Both the position numbers and the translations under genes were made by a program. Positions 26,578 through 34,238 of a stretch of DNA of 64,000 nt are shown piece after piece. Below the pieces are notes generated by a model. It was not told where the DNA came from. It did no database searches and was given only the letters and a program-made list of their open reading frames with translations. Position 1 is the stretch's first letter; each line of letters begins with the position of its first letter. Source of the stretch: Eikenella corrodens (lineage in GTDB: Bacteria > Pseudomonadota > Gammaproteobacteria > Burkholderiales > Neisseriaceae); contig NZ_LT906482.1 in NCBI RefSeq assembly GCF_900187105.1, positions 1,860,001 through 1,924,000 of the forward strand. The letters run 5' to 3'.

Positions 26578-27145
26578 AAGAGCGGTGATGTCGTTTTACT
26601 TCGGCATCGATTTCTTGCGCCAGCCGGTTAATGGGGTAGCTTGGCCAGTCGGGGTATTGGTGGCGGTGGTAGCAGTGCCAATAGCTGCGGATGCGGTTTT
26701 GCTGTTTGCGCCAGTAGGCAGGGTTTTCGGCCAAGAAGGCGGCCAGGATGGCGCGGTTGTGGCGGAAAAAGGTGCACACTTGCTCTTGAATGGGCAAAAC
26801 GTATTCGCCGAGCAGCTGGGCGGCAAAGGGGGCAACAAAGGCGGGCTGGTCGGGGGCAAGCAGGGCGGCGAAGTGTTGTTCGCGGACATGGCCGTCGTGG
26901 TGGCGGGTGTGCAGGCAGTGGAACATGGCGTGTTGGATGGGGTTGAGTGATTCGGGGCGGCGGGCGATGGCGAGGCCGTATTGCCGGCGAATCAGGCGGA
27001 TGGTTTGGCCGCCTAGCAGCAGTTTGTCCGGCTCTGTGGAGGGGCTTGGGGAGCGGGGGTGTTGCATATGGGCCAAGAGCTGCCCGGCTTCAGCTTGGTA
27101 GGCAGCAGGAAAGGCTTGGAGCAAGAGTTGGGTGAGGGCAGTCAT
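26558..27145 (-). CDS. Hypothetical protein, His/Trp/Arg-rich
   Basis: 195 residues, soluble, with no signal peptide or membrane span. Visible features are a basic segment IRLIRRQYGLAIARRPESLNPIQHAMFHCLHTRHHDGH at about 50-88, and a C-terminal aromatic segment YWRKQQNRIRSYWHCYHRHQYPDWPSYP. The repeated His in pairs could bind metal, but no family motif is recognised. The final codons are read from an uptake sequence, so the native end may be earlier. The next gene upstream (27224-27940) is also unrecognised and on the same strand; a hairpin lies between them. Confidence 0.65.
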   Translation of the reverse strand: MTALTQLLLQAFPAAYQAEAGQLLAHMQHPRSPSPSTEPDKLLLGGQTIRLIRRQYGLAIARRPESLNPIQHAMFHCLHTRHHDGHVREQHFAALLAPDQPAFVAPFAAQLLGEYVLPIQEQVCTFFRHNRAILAAFLAENPAYWRKQQNRIRSYWHCYHRHQYPDWPSYPINRLAQEIDAEVKRHHRSFSGSLS

Positions 27146-27162
27146 GGTTTGTTTGGTTGGCA

Positions 27163-27203
27163 GTTTCAGGTAGCCTTGGGGGAGGATTAGAGGCTACCTG
27201 AAA
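27163..27203. terminator. Uptake-sequence inverted pair between two unknown genes
   Basis: Facing eikDUS copies with a 13-base loop, 20 bases after the stop of the upstream gene. Confidence 0.6.
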
Positions 27204-27223
27204 GTTTGTTGCTTTGTGTTTAA

Positions 27224-27940
27224 TTAGTCGGTGGCTGAGCCCATGATACCGGTGTAGAGCCGGGTTTGCGGGCTGTATACGGTCCAGAAGTATGTGCCCC
27301 ACCATTCGCGGCCGTCTGCAAAATAGTCGGAACAATTGGTGTTCCATGCGTAGGTTTCGATGTGGTTCAGGCTACCGAACAGTTGGCGGCAGAAGTCGAG
27401 GAAATATTCGCCGATTTCGCGGGCCGTTTGGCCGAAGCGGGCGGGGTAGGGTGGATTGAGGAAGGCATGGCAGAAGGCGCTGCTGGGCGTCTCTCTGGCT
27501 ATGGTGTGCTCGACATCGGTTTCGCTGTCATGATAGAGAAAACGGCCGAATTGGCTGCCTTGTCCGCGCACGATGAGGCGGGTGTGCTGCAAATCGAGCT
27601 GGTTGCCGTAGAACTCGGCTGCGCTGATTTTGCACCCCATATCGACTTGCAGGCTGAAATGCTGGGCCAGCGCGGCGGGAGTGGGCACTTGGTATCGGGC
27701 TGCGCGCTGCATGGCCTGTGCGTTGCGCTCGGCGAGAACGGCATGCAGAGTGTGGTTGGCGGTGGCCAGGTGGTATTCACGGTGTTCGGCCTCGTTGGCA
27801 GCGGCAGTGGTGTAAGCGAATTGCTGGAAATCGAGCACGCCGCCGAGCTCGTGGAAGCGACTGATGGCAGCACAGCGTTGACGGTGTTGCCATTCAGGCA
27901 GGCCGGTGTGGGGTAGGGTTTCTAGGTGGAGCAAGGGCAT
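27224..27940 (-). CDS. Hypothetical protein, aromatic-rich
   Basis: 238 residues, soluble. The N-terminus MPLLHLETLPHTGLPEWQHRQRCAAISRFHELGGVLDFQQFAY is followed by an Ala-rich helix, then VDMGCKISAAEFYGNQLDLQHTRLIVRGQGSQF, and a conserved-looking Trp/Tyr-rich end (TYAWNTNCSDYFADGREWWGTYFWTVYSP). I do not recognise a family. Codon use matches the neighbours, and it is a complete frame starting at an ATG with a usable upstream region, so it is likely real. Immediately upstream on this strand lies a single eikDUS. Confidence 0.65.
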   Translation of the reverse strand: MPLLHLETLPHTGLPEWQHRQRCAAISRFHELGGVLDFQQFAYTTAAANEAEHREYHLATANHTLHAVLAERNAQAMQRAARYQVPTPAALAQHFSLQVDMGCKISAAEFYGNQLDLQHTRLIVRGQGSQFGRFLYHDSETDVEHTIARETPSSAFCHAFLNPPYPARFGQTAREIGEYFLDFCRQLFGSLNHIETYAWNTNCSDYFADGREWWGTYFWTVYSPQTRLYTGIMGSATD

Positions 27941-28269
27941 GGGTGCTTTCAGGTAGCCTTTTTAACAATATGATTTGTTTAGCATGGATTGTGCCAAGCA
28001 GCGAGTTGTTTGTCTAATGGATTGATATTACGGGGGACTATTTTTTATCGGTAGGCAGATGATTAGTATGTATGGTGAAAGATATAGTTTTATAGATAGT
28101 ATTTATAGAAATATAGCTATGAATTATAAGGCTACCTGAAAAACGGAATACGCCTGCTTTGCGCTATTTGTGTAAAAAGCATTACAATCGCGCCCAAATT
28201 TGAGCCGAGGCTGCTATTTCACGGCGGCTTTGGGAGTTGCTAATCCTTTTATTATCAGGGAAATAAATC
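27941..28269. other. AT-rich spacer upstream of purine permease
   Basis: Holds two single eikDUS copies (about 27949 and 28129) and an AT-rich core. No riboswitch fold, small gene or clear promoter could be supported. Confidence 0.5.
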
Positions 28270-29646
28270 ATGGCTGATGCCGATATGAAAGCCGCCGCCG
28301 AGGCGGATTTAGTGTATAAGCTGGAAGATAAGCCACCATTTGCCAATGCACTGTTGAGCGCAATAACGCATTTGTTGGCGATTTTCGTGCCGATGGTTAC
28401 GCCGGCGCTGATTGTGGGCGGCGCGCTGAAATTGCCTGCGGAAACCACGGCTTATTTGGTTTCGATGGCGATGGTGGCTTCCGGCATCGGCACGTTTTTG
28501 CAGGTGAGCCGCTTCGGGCCGGTGGGCTCGGGGCTGCTTTCGATTCAGTCGGTGAATTTTTCCTTTGTGGGCGTGATGATTTCGCTGGGTTTGGGCATGC
28601 GCGAAGGTGGCCTGAGCGAGTCGGCGATGCTGTCCACGCTGTTGGGCGTGTCGTTTGCCGGGGCGTTTTTGATTTGCGCTTCGGCTTGGGCGCTGCCTTA
28701 TCTGAAACGGGTGATCACGCCCACGGTGAGCGGCGTGGTGGTGCTGCTGATCGGCTTGAGCCTGATTGATATCGGCATCACTGATTTCGGCGGCGGTTTC
28801 GGCGCGAAGGGCACGGATGCTTTCGGCTCGGTGCAAAATATCGGTTTGGCGGGTTTTGTGTTGGTCATCGTGTTGCTATTCAACTGTATGCGCAATCCGT
28901 TTTTGCGCATGAGCGGCATCGCGGTGGGGCTGGTGGCGGGTTATATTGCCGCGCTGGCGATGGGCATGGTGGATTTTTCGCCGTTGCAAAACACGCCGCT
29001 GTTCACGCTGCCTGTGCCGTTTAAATATGGCTTTGCCTTTGATTGGAGCGCGTTTTTGGTGGCGGGCACGATTTATCTTTTGAGCGTGTTCGAGGCGGTG
29101 GGCGACCTCACGGCCACGGCGATGGTGTCTGGCCAACCATATGAGGGCGACGAGTTTCAAAAACGGCTGCGCGGCGGGGTGTTTGCCGACGGGCTGGTGT
29201 CGGTGATTGCCACGGCGCTCGGCTCGCTGCCGCTCACCACGTTTGCGCAAAACAACGGCGTAATCCAAATGACGGGCGTGGCCTCGCGCCATGTGGGGCG
29301 TTATATTGCTGTGATTTTGGTGCTGGCCGGGCTGTTTCCTGTGGTGGGGCGCGTGTTCACCACCATTCCTTCGCCGGTGCTCGGCGGGGCGATGGTGCTG
29401 ATGTTCGGCCTGATTGCGATTGCCGGCGTGCGCATCATCATGACCCATGGCATCAACCGCCGCGAGGCCGTAATTGCGGCTACTTCGGTGGGCATCGGCT
29501 TGGGCGTGGCTTTTGAGCCGGAAGTATTTAAGGCACTACCGGAAGTGTTCCGCAACGCGATTGCCGCCGGCGGCATTATGGCGGTGGTGCTGAATCTGAT
29601 TCTGCCGAGAGATGAGAAAGATCAGGTGGTAAGGCTGGAAGAGTAA
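28270..29646 (+). CDS. Xanthine/uric acid-type purine permease (NCS2 family)
   Basis: Inner-membrane nucleobase:cation symporter, 458 residues, with about 12-14 membrane segments. The family landmarks are SVNFSFVGVMISLGLGMREGG, the TM8 substrate residue region YLLSVFEAVGDLTATAMVSGQP, and the NCS2 signature LTTFAQNNGVIQMTGVASRHVGRYIA. The Q-NN-G pattern in that motif favours xanthine/urate carriers (XanQ/PbuX) over uracil carriers, but specificity is inferred. Monocistronic; the composite repeat and uptake-sequence hairpins lie downstream. Confidence 0.88.
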   Translation: MADADMKAAAEADLVYKLEDKPPFANALLSAITHLLAIFVPMVTPALIVGGALKLPAETTAYLVSMAMVASGIGTFLQVSRFGPVGSGLLSIQSVNFSFVGVMISLGLGMREGGLSESAMLSTLLGVSFAGAFLICASAWALPYLKRVITPTVSGVVVLLIGLSLIDIGITDFGGGFGAKGTDAFGSVQNIGLAGFVLVIVLLFNCMRNPFLRMSGIAVGLVAGYIAALAMGMVDFSPLQNTPLFTLPVPFKYGFAFDWSAFLVAGTIYLLSVFEAVGDLTATAMVSGQPYEGDEFQKRLRGGVFADGLVSVIATALGSLPLTTFAQNNGVIQMTGVASRHVGRYIAVILVLAGLFPVVGRVFTTIPSPVLGGAMVLMFGLIAIAGVRIIMTHGINRREAVIAATSVGIGLGVAFEPEVFKALPEVFRNAIAAGGIMAVVLNLILPRDEKDQVVRLEE

Positions 29647-29660
29647 TCGCCGGCAGCCCT

Positions 29661-29748
29661 TAATTTTGTTGAAGTTGATGCTTTCAGGTAGCCTTTTGGA
29701 TAAGAGGCTACCTGAAAATTTTGTGCAAACGGTTTTCAGGTAGCCTTC
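29661..29748. terminator. Composite module and uptake-sequence hairpin after purine permease
   Basis: TTTTGTTGAAGTTGATGCTTT leads into an eikDUS facing a second one (29682-29717). The pair and its loop (TTTTGGATAAG) are repeated nearly word for word at 31271-31310. A third copy is at 29731-29748. It lies between converging genes. Confidence 0.65.
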
Positions 29749-29778
29749 AAATAGCCGGCGGGGAAATACCTGCCTTGT

Positions 29779-31080
29779 TCATTTTTCATTGCAAAACGCG
29801 TCTACGCTATATAGTGGTACATTCGTCATCCACTCCTGCTCCCGATAATCAGCCATGGAAAAACGTATCGCCTGTTCGGGCTTGAACTGCTCGGCGTACA
29901 CCTTCAAACTTTTCGCTTTTAAATTTTCTTCCGCCTTCACTTCAATCGGCATCACGCCTTGCCCGCGCTGCAACACGAAATCTACTTCCGCCGTGCCTTT
30001 TTCGCTTGCCCAGTAGAAAACGGGATTATCTTGCGAAGCAATGAGTTGCTGCAAAACGTATTGTTCGGTGAGCGCGCCTTTGAATTCGGTGAAAATGCGG
30101 TTGCCTTCCAGCAGAGTGCCCGCATCCAGCCCGCTTTGCGCAGCGAGCAGCCCTACGTCTAAGCCGTAGAGTTTGAAGGCGTTGTCTTGGTAGGCGGTGA
30201 GGGGGAGGTGCGGCTTTTTGATGCGCGGCACGATGTGTACCAGCCCGCTGTCTCTGAGCCATTGAAGGGCGGTTTCGTAGTCTTTGCTGCGGGCGCCTTT
30301 TTGCAGGTGGGCATAGATGAACTTTTTGTTTTCTTTGGCAAGCTGCTCGGGGATGGCATGCCATAAGGCACGCACGCGCTGCACGGTGTGACCGTCGGCA
30401 ATGTGTTTGGAGAAATCCTGCCCGTAGGCCGTGAGCAGGTTTCGCTGGATTTGGCGCACTTCGCTGAAATTTTGCGTGTCAATAAAGGTTTGTACCGCTT
30501 CCGGCATGCCGCCGACAAAATAATATTGGCGCAGCAGCTCGATATAGCGGCTTTTCATGGCGGCAATCAGCGGCCAATCGCACATTTCCAAGAGCTGCAC
30601 CAAATCCTGCTGCCCAAGCGCGGTGAGGAATTCATGAAAATCCATCGGATAGAGCGGTAGGAAATCCACCTTGCCAACAGGAAAGGAAACCTGATGGTGC
30701 AGGGAGATGCCCAAGAGCGAGCCTGCCGCTGCAATATGGAGCTGCGGTGCGTTTTCGTAGAAATATTTGAGCGATGCCAAGGCCTGCGGCACTTCTTGAA
30801 TTTCGTCAAAAATCAGCAGGGTATCTTCGGCTTGAATATCCACGCCGCTTTCGATTTTCAGGCCGAGCAGCAGGCGGCCGATGTCGTAATCGCCTGAAAA
30901 CAGGGTTTGCATGCGTGGGTTGTGGTCGAAATTGATGTAGGCGGTTTGGGCGAAACAGGTTTCGCCGAAATGCTTCATCGCCCATGTTTTTCCAACCTGC
31001 CTTGCCCCTTGGATAATCAGGGGTTTGCGGTTGGGCTTGAGTTTCCACTTTTTTAAGGCTTGGATAATTCTGCGCTGCAT
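29779..31080 (-). CDS. AAA ATPase with DUF4143 domain
   Basis: A 433-residue protein of the widespread ATP-binding/DUF4143 family. The N-terminal AAA domain has Walker A GARQVGKT at 25-32 and Walker B LLIFDEIQEVP, and the sensor AAAGSLLG. The C-terminal DUF4143 part contains GTAEVDFVLQRGQGVMPIEVKA, an E-V-D...E-V-K pattern like PD-(D/E)XK nucleases. The biological role of the family is unknown, though such genes are often mobile. Three phased palindromes directly upstream (31127-31212) may be its operators. It converges on the permease gene. The family call is secure, the function open. Confidence 0.88.
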   Translation of the reverse strand: MQRRIIQALKKWKLKPNRKPLIIQGARQVGKTWAMKHFGETCFAQTAYINFDHNPRMQTLFSGDYDIGRLLLGLKIESGVDIQAEDTLLIFDEIQEVPQALASLKYFYENAPQLHIAAAGSLLGISLHHQVSFPVGKVDFLPLYPMDFHEFLTALGQQDLVQLLEMCDWPLIAAMKSRYIELLRQYYFVGGMPEAVQTFIDTQNFSEVRQIQRNLLTAYGQDFSKHIADGHTVQRVRALWHAIPEQLAKENKKFIYAHLQKGARSKDYETALQWLRDSGLVHIVPRIKKPHLPLTAYQDNAFKLYGLDVGLLAAQSGLDAGTLLEGNRIFTEFKGALTEQYVLQQLIASQDNPVFYWASEKGTAEVDFVLQRGQGVMPIEVKAEENLKAKSLKVYAEQFKPEQAIRFSMADYREQEWMTNVPLYSVDAFCNEK

Positions 31081-31126
31081 AGGGAGTCCTAATAGCCGGT
31101 TTTTTTGGCATTATACAGGTGGGAAT

Positions 31127-31212
31127 ACATTTTTTCTAATGAAAAAATAGATGATGAATACATTTTTTCGAATGAAAAAATGATGGTTAATTACATTTTT
31201 CTAATGGAAATT
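31127..31212 (-). promoter_or_regulatory. Three palindromes at 33-bp spacing upstream of AAA/DUF4143 gene
   Basis: ATTTTTTC-NAAT-GAAAAAAT occurs at 31129-31148 and 31162-31181, and a degraded copy starts at 31195. The period is 33 bases, close to three helical turns, so a bound protein would sit on one face. The array begins 47 bases before the ATPase start codon. Candidate operator array. Confidence 0.6.
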
Positions 31213-31270
31213 CGGCGGCATTGAGCTGCGTGAATAAAGGAGGGCAGGTTTTAAACCTGCCCCTGCGGAA

Positions 31271-31310
31271 TTTCAGGTAGCCTTTTGGATAAGAGGCTAC
31301 CTGAAAATTT
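31271..31310. repeat. Uptake-sequence inverted pair
   Basis: Facing eikDUS copies around TTTTGGATAAG, nearly identical to 29682-29717. Confidence 0.6.
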
Positions 31311-31317
31311 ATAACGG

Positions 31318-31423
31318 TATAGTGAATTAAATTTAAACCAGTACAGCGTTGTCTCGCCTTGCCGTACTATTTGTACTGTCTGCGGCTCGCCGCCTTGTCC
31401 TGATTTAAATTTAATTCACTATA
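31318..31423. mobile_element. Correia-type repeat element (CREE), 106 bp
   Basis: Terminal inverted repeats TATAGTGAATTAAATTTAAA... and ...TTTAAATTTAATTCACTATA enclose a core with CAGTACAGCGTTGTCTCGCC and GTACTGTCTGCGGCTCGCC, the layout of the short form of Neisseria Correia repeat-enclosed elements. A nearly identical 106-bp copy is at 61802-61907. Ends are TA-bounded as expected. Confidence 0.85.
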
Positions 31424-31469
31424 TCGAATGAAGAGTGGAAATGCCTGTGCTGCGGGTGTTGCACATAGG

Positions 31470-31512
31470 TTTTCAGGTAGCCTCCACCGTGCGGCAAAGG
31501 CTACCTGAAAAA
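31470..31512 (-). terminator. Uptake-sequence hairpin after the Ro60 gene
   Basis: Facing eikDUS copies three bases beyond the Ro60 stop codon on the minus strand, ending the RNA-repair transcript. Confidence 0.7.
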
Positions 31513-31514
31513 TA

Positions 31515-33083
31515 CTAGCACACTGCCGCCAGCACGGTTTTCTCAATCTCTTCCACCCAGAAATCCTCGCCCATACCGTGCTCGGCGAACGAGCCGATGA
31601 GCGTGAACACTTGGTCGGAGAAACCCCCGATGTTCAAGATGTCGCGGCGGTTTTGCGCTTGTGCGGTGATGTAGGGCTGGATGTCCAAGCAGACGAGTTT
31701 GGCTTCGGGACAGCGTTGTTTCAGGATGTCCCATTCTTTCATCAGGCCGGTTTTGCCGCCCCATTGTTGTTCGCGGTCTGCCCAGCTTTCATTGTCGGAC
31801 ACGATGACAACCAAGTCCACATCGGCTTTTTCGCGGTTCAGCATGGCGAGCGGTGCGCTGCATGCCGTTCCGCCACCGCCGATACTGGCGAGTTTTTCGG
31901 CGTTGGTCATGATGCTGTCGCGCGGGTTGAGCTGCACGTTTACCGTGATTTGTTCAAACGGTATTACGCGGGCTTGCGGGTTGGTGCGCAACATGGCGGC
32001 GGACACGAGCGCGGCGATGTCGATGCAGCGGGTTTTGCTGGTCGCGCTGCCGCGATAGCCGGTGGCCGGGCTGTGCATGGAGCCGGAGACGTCCGGGCAA
32101 ACCACGACTTTGCCTCGGATGGCCGGTACGTTTTGTACGGCGGTTTCCATCGCATCTTGCAGTGCTTCGCGGATTTCAGACGGCATCTGTTCGGATGTCG
32201 CCTGATACGCGGTCAGCAATTGGTAAGGCAAGACGCGGGCGCGGCGAATGGCGGCTTTGTCGCGCAGTTTTTCTGTCACCATTTTGATGTTTTTGTTTTT
32301 GGCAAACACATCGTGGCGCAGGAAGGTGTTCAGGTTTTGGCGAACCTGCTGCCATGAGCCGTTGCGGGCGATTTGCGCCCAGTCGCCGCTGTTCAATTCC
32401 AAGGCGGTGAGCATTTGGAACGGAACGTCGGGCAATGCGCCTTGGCGGCTTTGTTTGTAGTCTTCAAAAGCGCGTGTGATGGGCGGCAATGCTTCGCGGT
32501 CGTACGGTTTGCCGATAAGCCACGCAAACCATGCAGCGCGCCATGCTTCACGCGGTTTGGGATGCACCATTTTGACCACGTCCGCCAGCGACGGGGCGTT
32601 GCCGATAGCGGCGTTCAACAATTGTTTTTCGGTGGCGGTCAAAAGCCAGGTCTGCATCAGTTTTTTCGGACGGTTGCCGAAGGATTTTCTGCCGACTGCG
32701 CCGCTTCGGATGATTTGCGCGAAGTTGCGCAACATTTTACCGTTGTCCGCCACTTGGTCGAATACGCGGGCAAGCATGTTCACGTCTTTTTTCGCCAACA
32801 CGGCAAGCAACAGCGCGGGCATGTCTTTCATGAAGCCTTTTTGACGGGCGTACACGGCGGTTTTGGCGATAAACTCGGCATCCAGGTTTTCCGCCAATTC
32901 CAATACTTGCTCAAGCTGGTCTTGCGCATCGGCGTAGTAAGTGCTGTTCAGGCAGCCGGTGGCGGCAAGCTGGGCGAGCTGTTGTTTGGGTGTCAGCGTG
33001 TAGGCGATGCCGCCTGCTTCGTTATGTGTGTCGACAGCGGTCAAACGGGTTTTAACGGATTGGAACAAGGTGGTGTTGGCCAT
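31515..33083 (-). CDS. rsr: Ro60-like TROVE domain RNA-binding protein
   Basis: 522-residue orthologue of the Ro60 autoantigen (Rsr), a ring-shaped cytoplasmic protein that binds misfolded RNA and Y RNAs. The TROVE HEAT-repeat ring covers about 1-310 (GGIAYTLTPKQQLAQLAATG near 24-43, IIRSGAVGRKSFG at 124-136). The von Willebrand A-like domain follows from about 325 with MIDAS motif DVSGSM at 331-336, plus GGGGTACSAPL and VIVSDNESW. It is the last protein gene of a minus-strand run that begins at a sigma-54 promoter facing rtcR, and two structured RNA elements lie directly upstream. In Salmonella rsr sits in an RtcR-controlled RNA repair operon with tRNA-like Y RNAs. Confidence 0.93.
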   Translation of the reverse strand: MANTTLFQSVKTRLTAVDTHNEAGGIAYTLTPKQQLAQLAATGCLNSTYYADAQDQLEQVLELAENLDAEFIAKTAVYARQKGFMKDMPALLLAVLAKKDVNMLARVFDQVADNGKMLRNFAQIIRSGAVGRKSFGNRPKKLMQTWLLTATEKQLLNAAIGNAPSLADVVKMVHPKPREAWRAAWFAWLIGKPYDREALPPITRAFEDYKQSRQGALPDVPFQMLTALELNSGDWAQIARNGSWQQVRQNLNTFLRHDVFAKNKNIKMVTEKLRDKAAIRRARVLPYQLLTAYQATSEQMPSEIREALQDAMETAVQNVPAIRGKVVVCPDVSGSMHSPATGYRGSATSKTRCIDIAALVSAAMLRTNPQARVIPFEQITVNVQLNPRDSIMTNAEKLASIGGGGTACSAPLAMLNREKADVDLVVIVSDNESWADREQQWGGKTGLMKEWDILKQRCPEAKLVCLDIQPYITAQAQNRRDILNIGGFSDQVFTLIGSFAEHGMGEDFWVEEIEKTVLAAVC

Positions 33084-33114
33084 TTTTCATTTCCTTTCGT
33101 GTTGTTGGTTTTGG

Positions 33115-33136
33115 GCGGTCTGAACTGTTCAGACGA
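33115..33136. repeat. Mucosa-type uptake-sequence hairpin upstream of rsr
   Basis: GGTCTGAAC and GTTCAGAC face each other, with the second extending to TTCAGACGACCT (AG-mucDUS). A short hairpin between RNA element 5 and the Ro60 gene. A foreign dialect for Eikenella. Confidence 0.65.
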
Positions 33137-33156
33137 CCTCGAATGGTTGGCAACGC

Positions 33157-33226
33157 GGCGGCTAATATTTGAAGGGATACGGTTTTTTAACGTGGAAGGT
33201 TAATGTAATCTCTTCAGGCATCCGCC
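33157..33226 (-). ncRNA. Y-RNA-like element 5 (stem with 5-bp/7-nt hairpin)
   Basis: Outer stem GGCGG (33226-33222) with CCGCC (33161-33157), then the shared ATGCC, inner stem TGAAGAGAT (33216-33208) with ATCCCTTCA (33178-33170, one mismatch), then TACA and a hairpin TTAAC-CTTCCAC-GTTAA with a five-pair stem and seven-base loop, the geometry of an anticodon arm. The 5' strand GGCGGATGCC...GATTACATT and the 3' TAGCCGCC match the other elements of this locus. It lies 75 bases before rsr. Predicted by eye; expression not shown. Confidence 0.55.
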
Positions 33227-33248
33227 TACCTCCATAAAAGGGGGAGGG

Positions 33249-33333
33249 GGGCGGCTAGGCTGTGGCAGGATTCCTGCTTCGTATTATTAGTACGACGATT
33301 GTTTATCCAATGTAATCCTGCCGGCATCCGCCC
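33249..33333 (-). ncRNA. Y-RNA-like element 4
   Basis: Outer stem GGGCGG/CCGCCC (33333-33328 with 33254-33249), inner stem GGCAGGAT (33322-33315) perfectly paired with ATCCTGCC (33271-33264), then TACATTG. Inside is a hairpin TCGTA-CTAATAA-TACGA (33295-33279), again five pairs and a seven-base loop. Its 5' strand is nearly identical to that of element 2 at 34440-34470. The 3' end of the upstream small gene reads into it. Confidence 0.6.
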
Positions 33334-33716
33334 GTAAAACTTGTAAATATTGATTTTAACTTCATTGAAGCTGTACTTTCAGACGACCTTTCGCTTTCAA
33401 TCATGCAGCGGATACATGCCTGCCGCACATAGGCTTTGCGGTCGTCTGAAAGACGCAGTACAAGCATGCTTCCATAGCCGAACAGAAAATCTGCTTCTTT
33501 GCCCTGCGCCGTGCCGAGTATTTCGGCTTGGCGGAAGGTGCGGCCGTCTGAAAGTGCGATGTCGTAACGGCAGCCTTCCTTTATCAAACTGCATTCCGCT
33601 TCGGGAAAAGTCTGTTCCCGCCAAGCCTGTTCGCGTTTGCGGCTGCGGCTATTTTGGAAGGACAGATAAATCATGGTCGAAAAAACGATGACGCTGATGA
33701 TTAGCCAAGTGTTCAT
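33303..33716 (-). CDS. Small membrane-anchored hypothetical protein of the Ro60/RtcR locus
   Basis: 137 residues. Residues 3-20 (TWLIISVIVFSTMIYLSF) form one membrane anchor, followed by a basic stretch and a soluble beta-rich part (YDIALSDGRTFRQAEILG, GSMLVLRLSDDRKAYVRQ). The ribosome site AAGGGAAT lies before the ATG at 33716. The last 30 or so residues are read through a mucosa-type uptake sequence, the CTTCAATGAAG module and the 5' strand of RNA element 4, so the original end was probably near residue 105. No family recognised. It lies 10 bases after the preceding gene in the presumed sigma-54 transcript. Confidence 0.6.
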   Translation of the reverse strand: MNTWLIISVIVFSTMIYLSFQNSRSRKREQAWREQTFPEAECSLIKEGCRYDIALSDGRTFRQAEILGTAQGKEADFLFGYGSMLVLRLSDDRKAYVRQACIRCMIESERSSESTASMKLKSIFTSFTGGCRQDYIG

Positions 33717-33726
33717 ATCTATTCCC

Positions 33727-34197
33727 TTAAAGGCGGAACAGTTTCAGGTAGCTTTTTTTCGGAAAAGGATGTTCTACCCATCTTTCCAAATATTCTTTTT
33801 CGCCGATATTCAGATAAATATCTTCTAAAATCAGACGGATGTTTTCCGCCAATTCATACCGGGCCACTTTGCCGTGCCATAAGGTTTGTTGTGGACTGCG
33901 ATTGAAGTTGAAACTGAAAAACCAGTCGTCCGAATAAATCAGCCTCACTTCGGCTTCGTTGCTTTGTTCGGCTGCAGATACCAATAAGGCCAGTTCGCCG
34001 GGTTCGTCTAAAAACAGGACTTTCGCCTCAGTGATGCTGGCACCGCTTTGCAGGGCGAGTGCTAAATTGCATAAATCTTTCAGCGAATCATGCAGATAGG
34101 AAACGGCTTGCTGATGGCTTTCTTCGCCATATTTCACGGTAACGCTTGCCCAGCCTGCATCGTGCAGTTGATAGGCGATATGGAATGATTCGGTCAT
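33727..34197 (-). CDS. Hypothetical protein of the Ro60/RtcR locus
   Basis: 156 residues from the ATG at 34197, which has a strong AAGGAGATAT ribosome site; a longer frame up to 34254 would run into RNA element 3. It is acidic, soluble and alpha/beta (ESFHIAYQLHDAGWASVTVKYGEE, SYLHDSLKDLCNLALALQSG, EVRLIYSDDWFFSFNFN). The layout recalls small immunity-type proteins, but I cannot name a family. The C-terminal KKSYLKLFRL is encoded by a damaged uptake sequence. It is the first protein gene after the tRNA-like elements. A Neisseria AG-DUS sits just upstream (34213-34224). Confidence 0.65.
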   Translation of the reverse strand: MTESFHIAYQLHDAGWASVTVKYGEESHQQAVSYLHDSLKDLCNLALALQSGASITEAKVLFLDEPGELALLVSAAEQSNEAEVRLIYSDDWFFSFNFNRSPQQTLWHGKVARYELAENIRLILEDIYLNIGEKEYLERWVEHPFPKKSYLKLFRL

Positions 34198-34238
34198 GGC
34201 TATATCTCCTTCAGGCCGTCTGAAAGTATTGATAAGGG

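Noticed and set aside
27941-28269. Purine riboswitch upstream of the purine permease
   Set aside because: No three-way junction or conserved loop pairs could be found in the leader.
31127-31212. CRISPR array
   Set aside because: Only two and a half repeats, palindromic AT-rich units, spacers of 13 bases and no cas genes.
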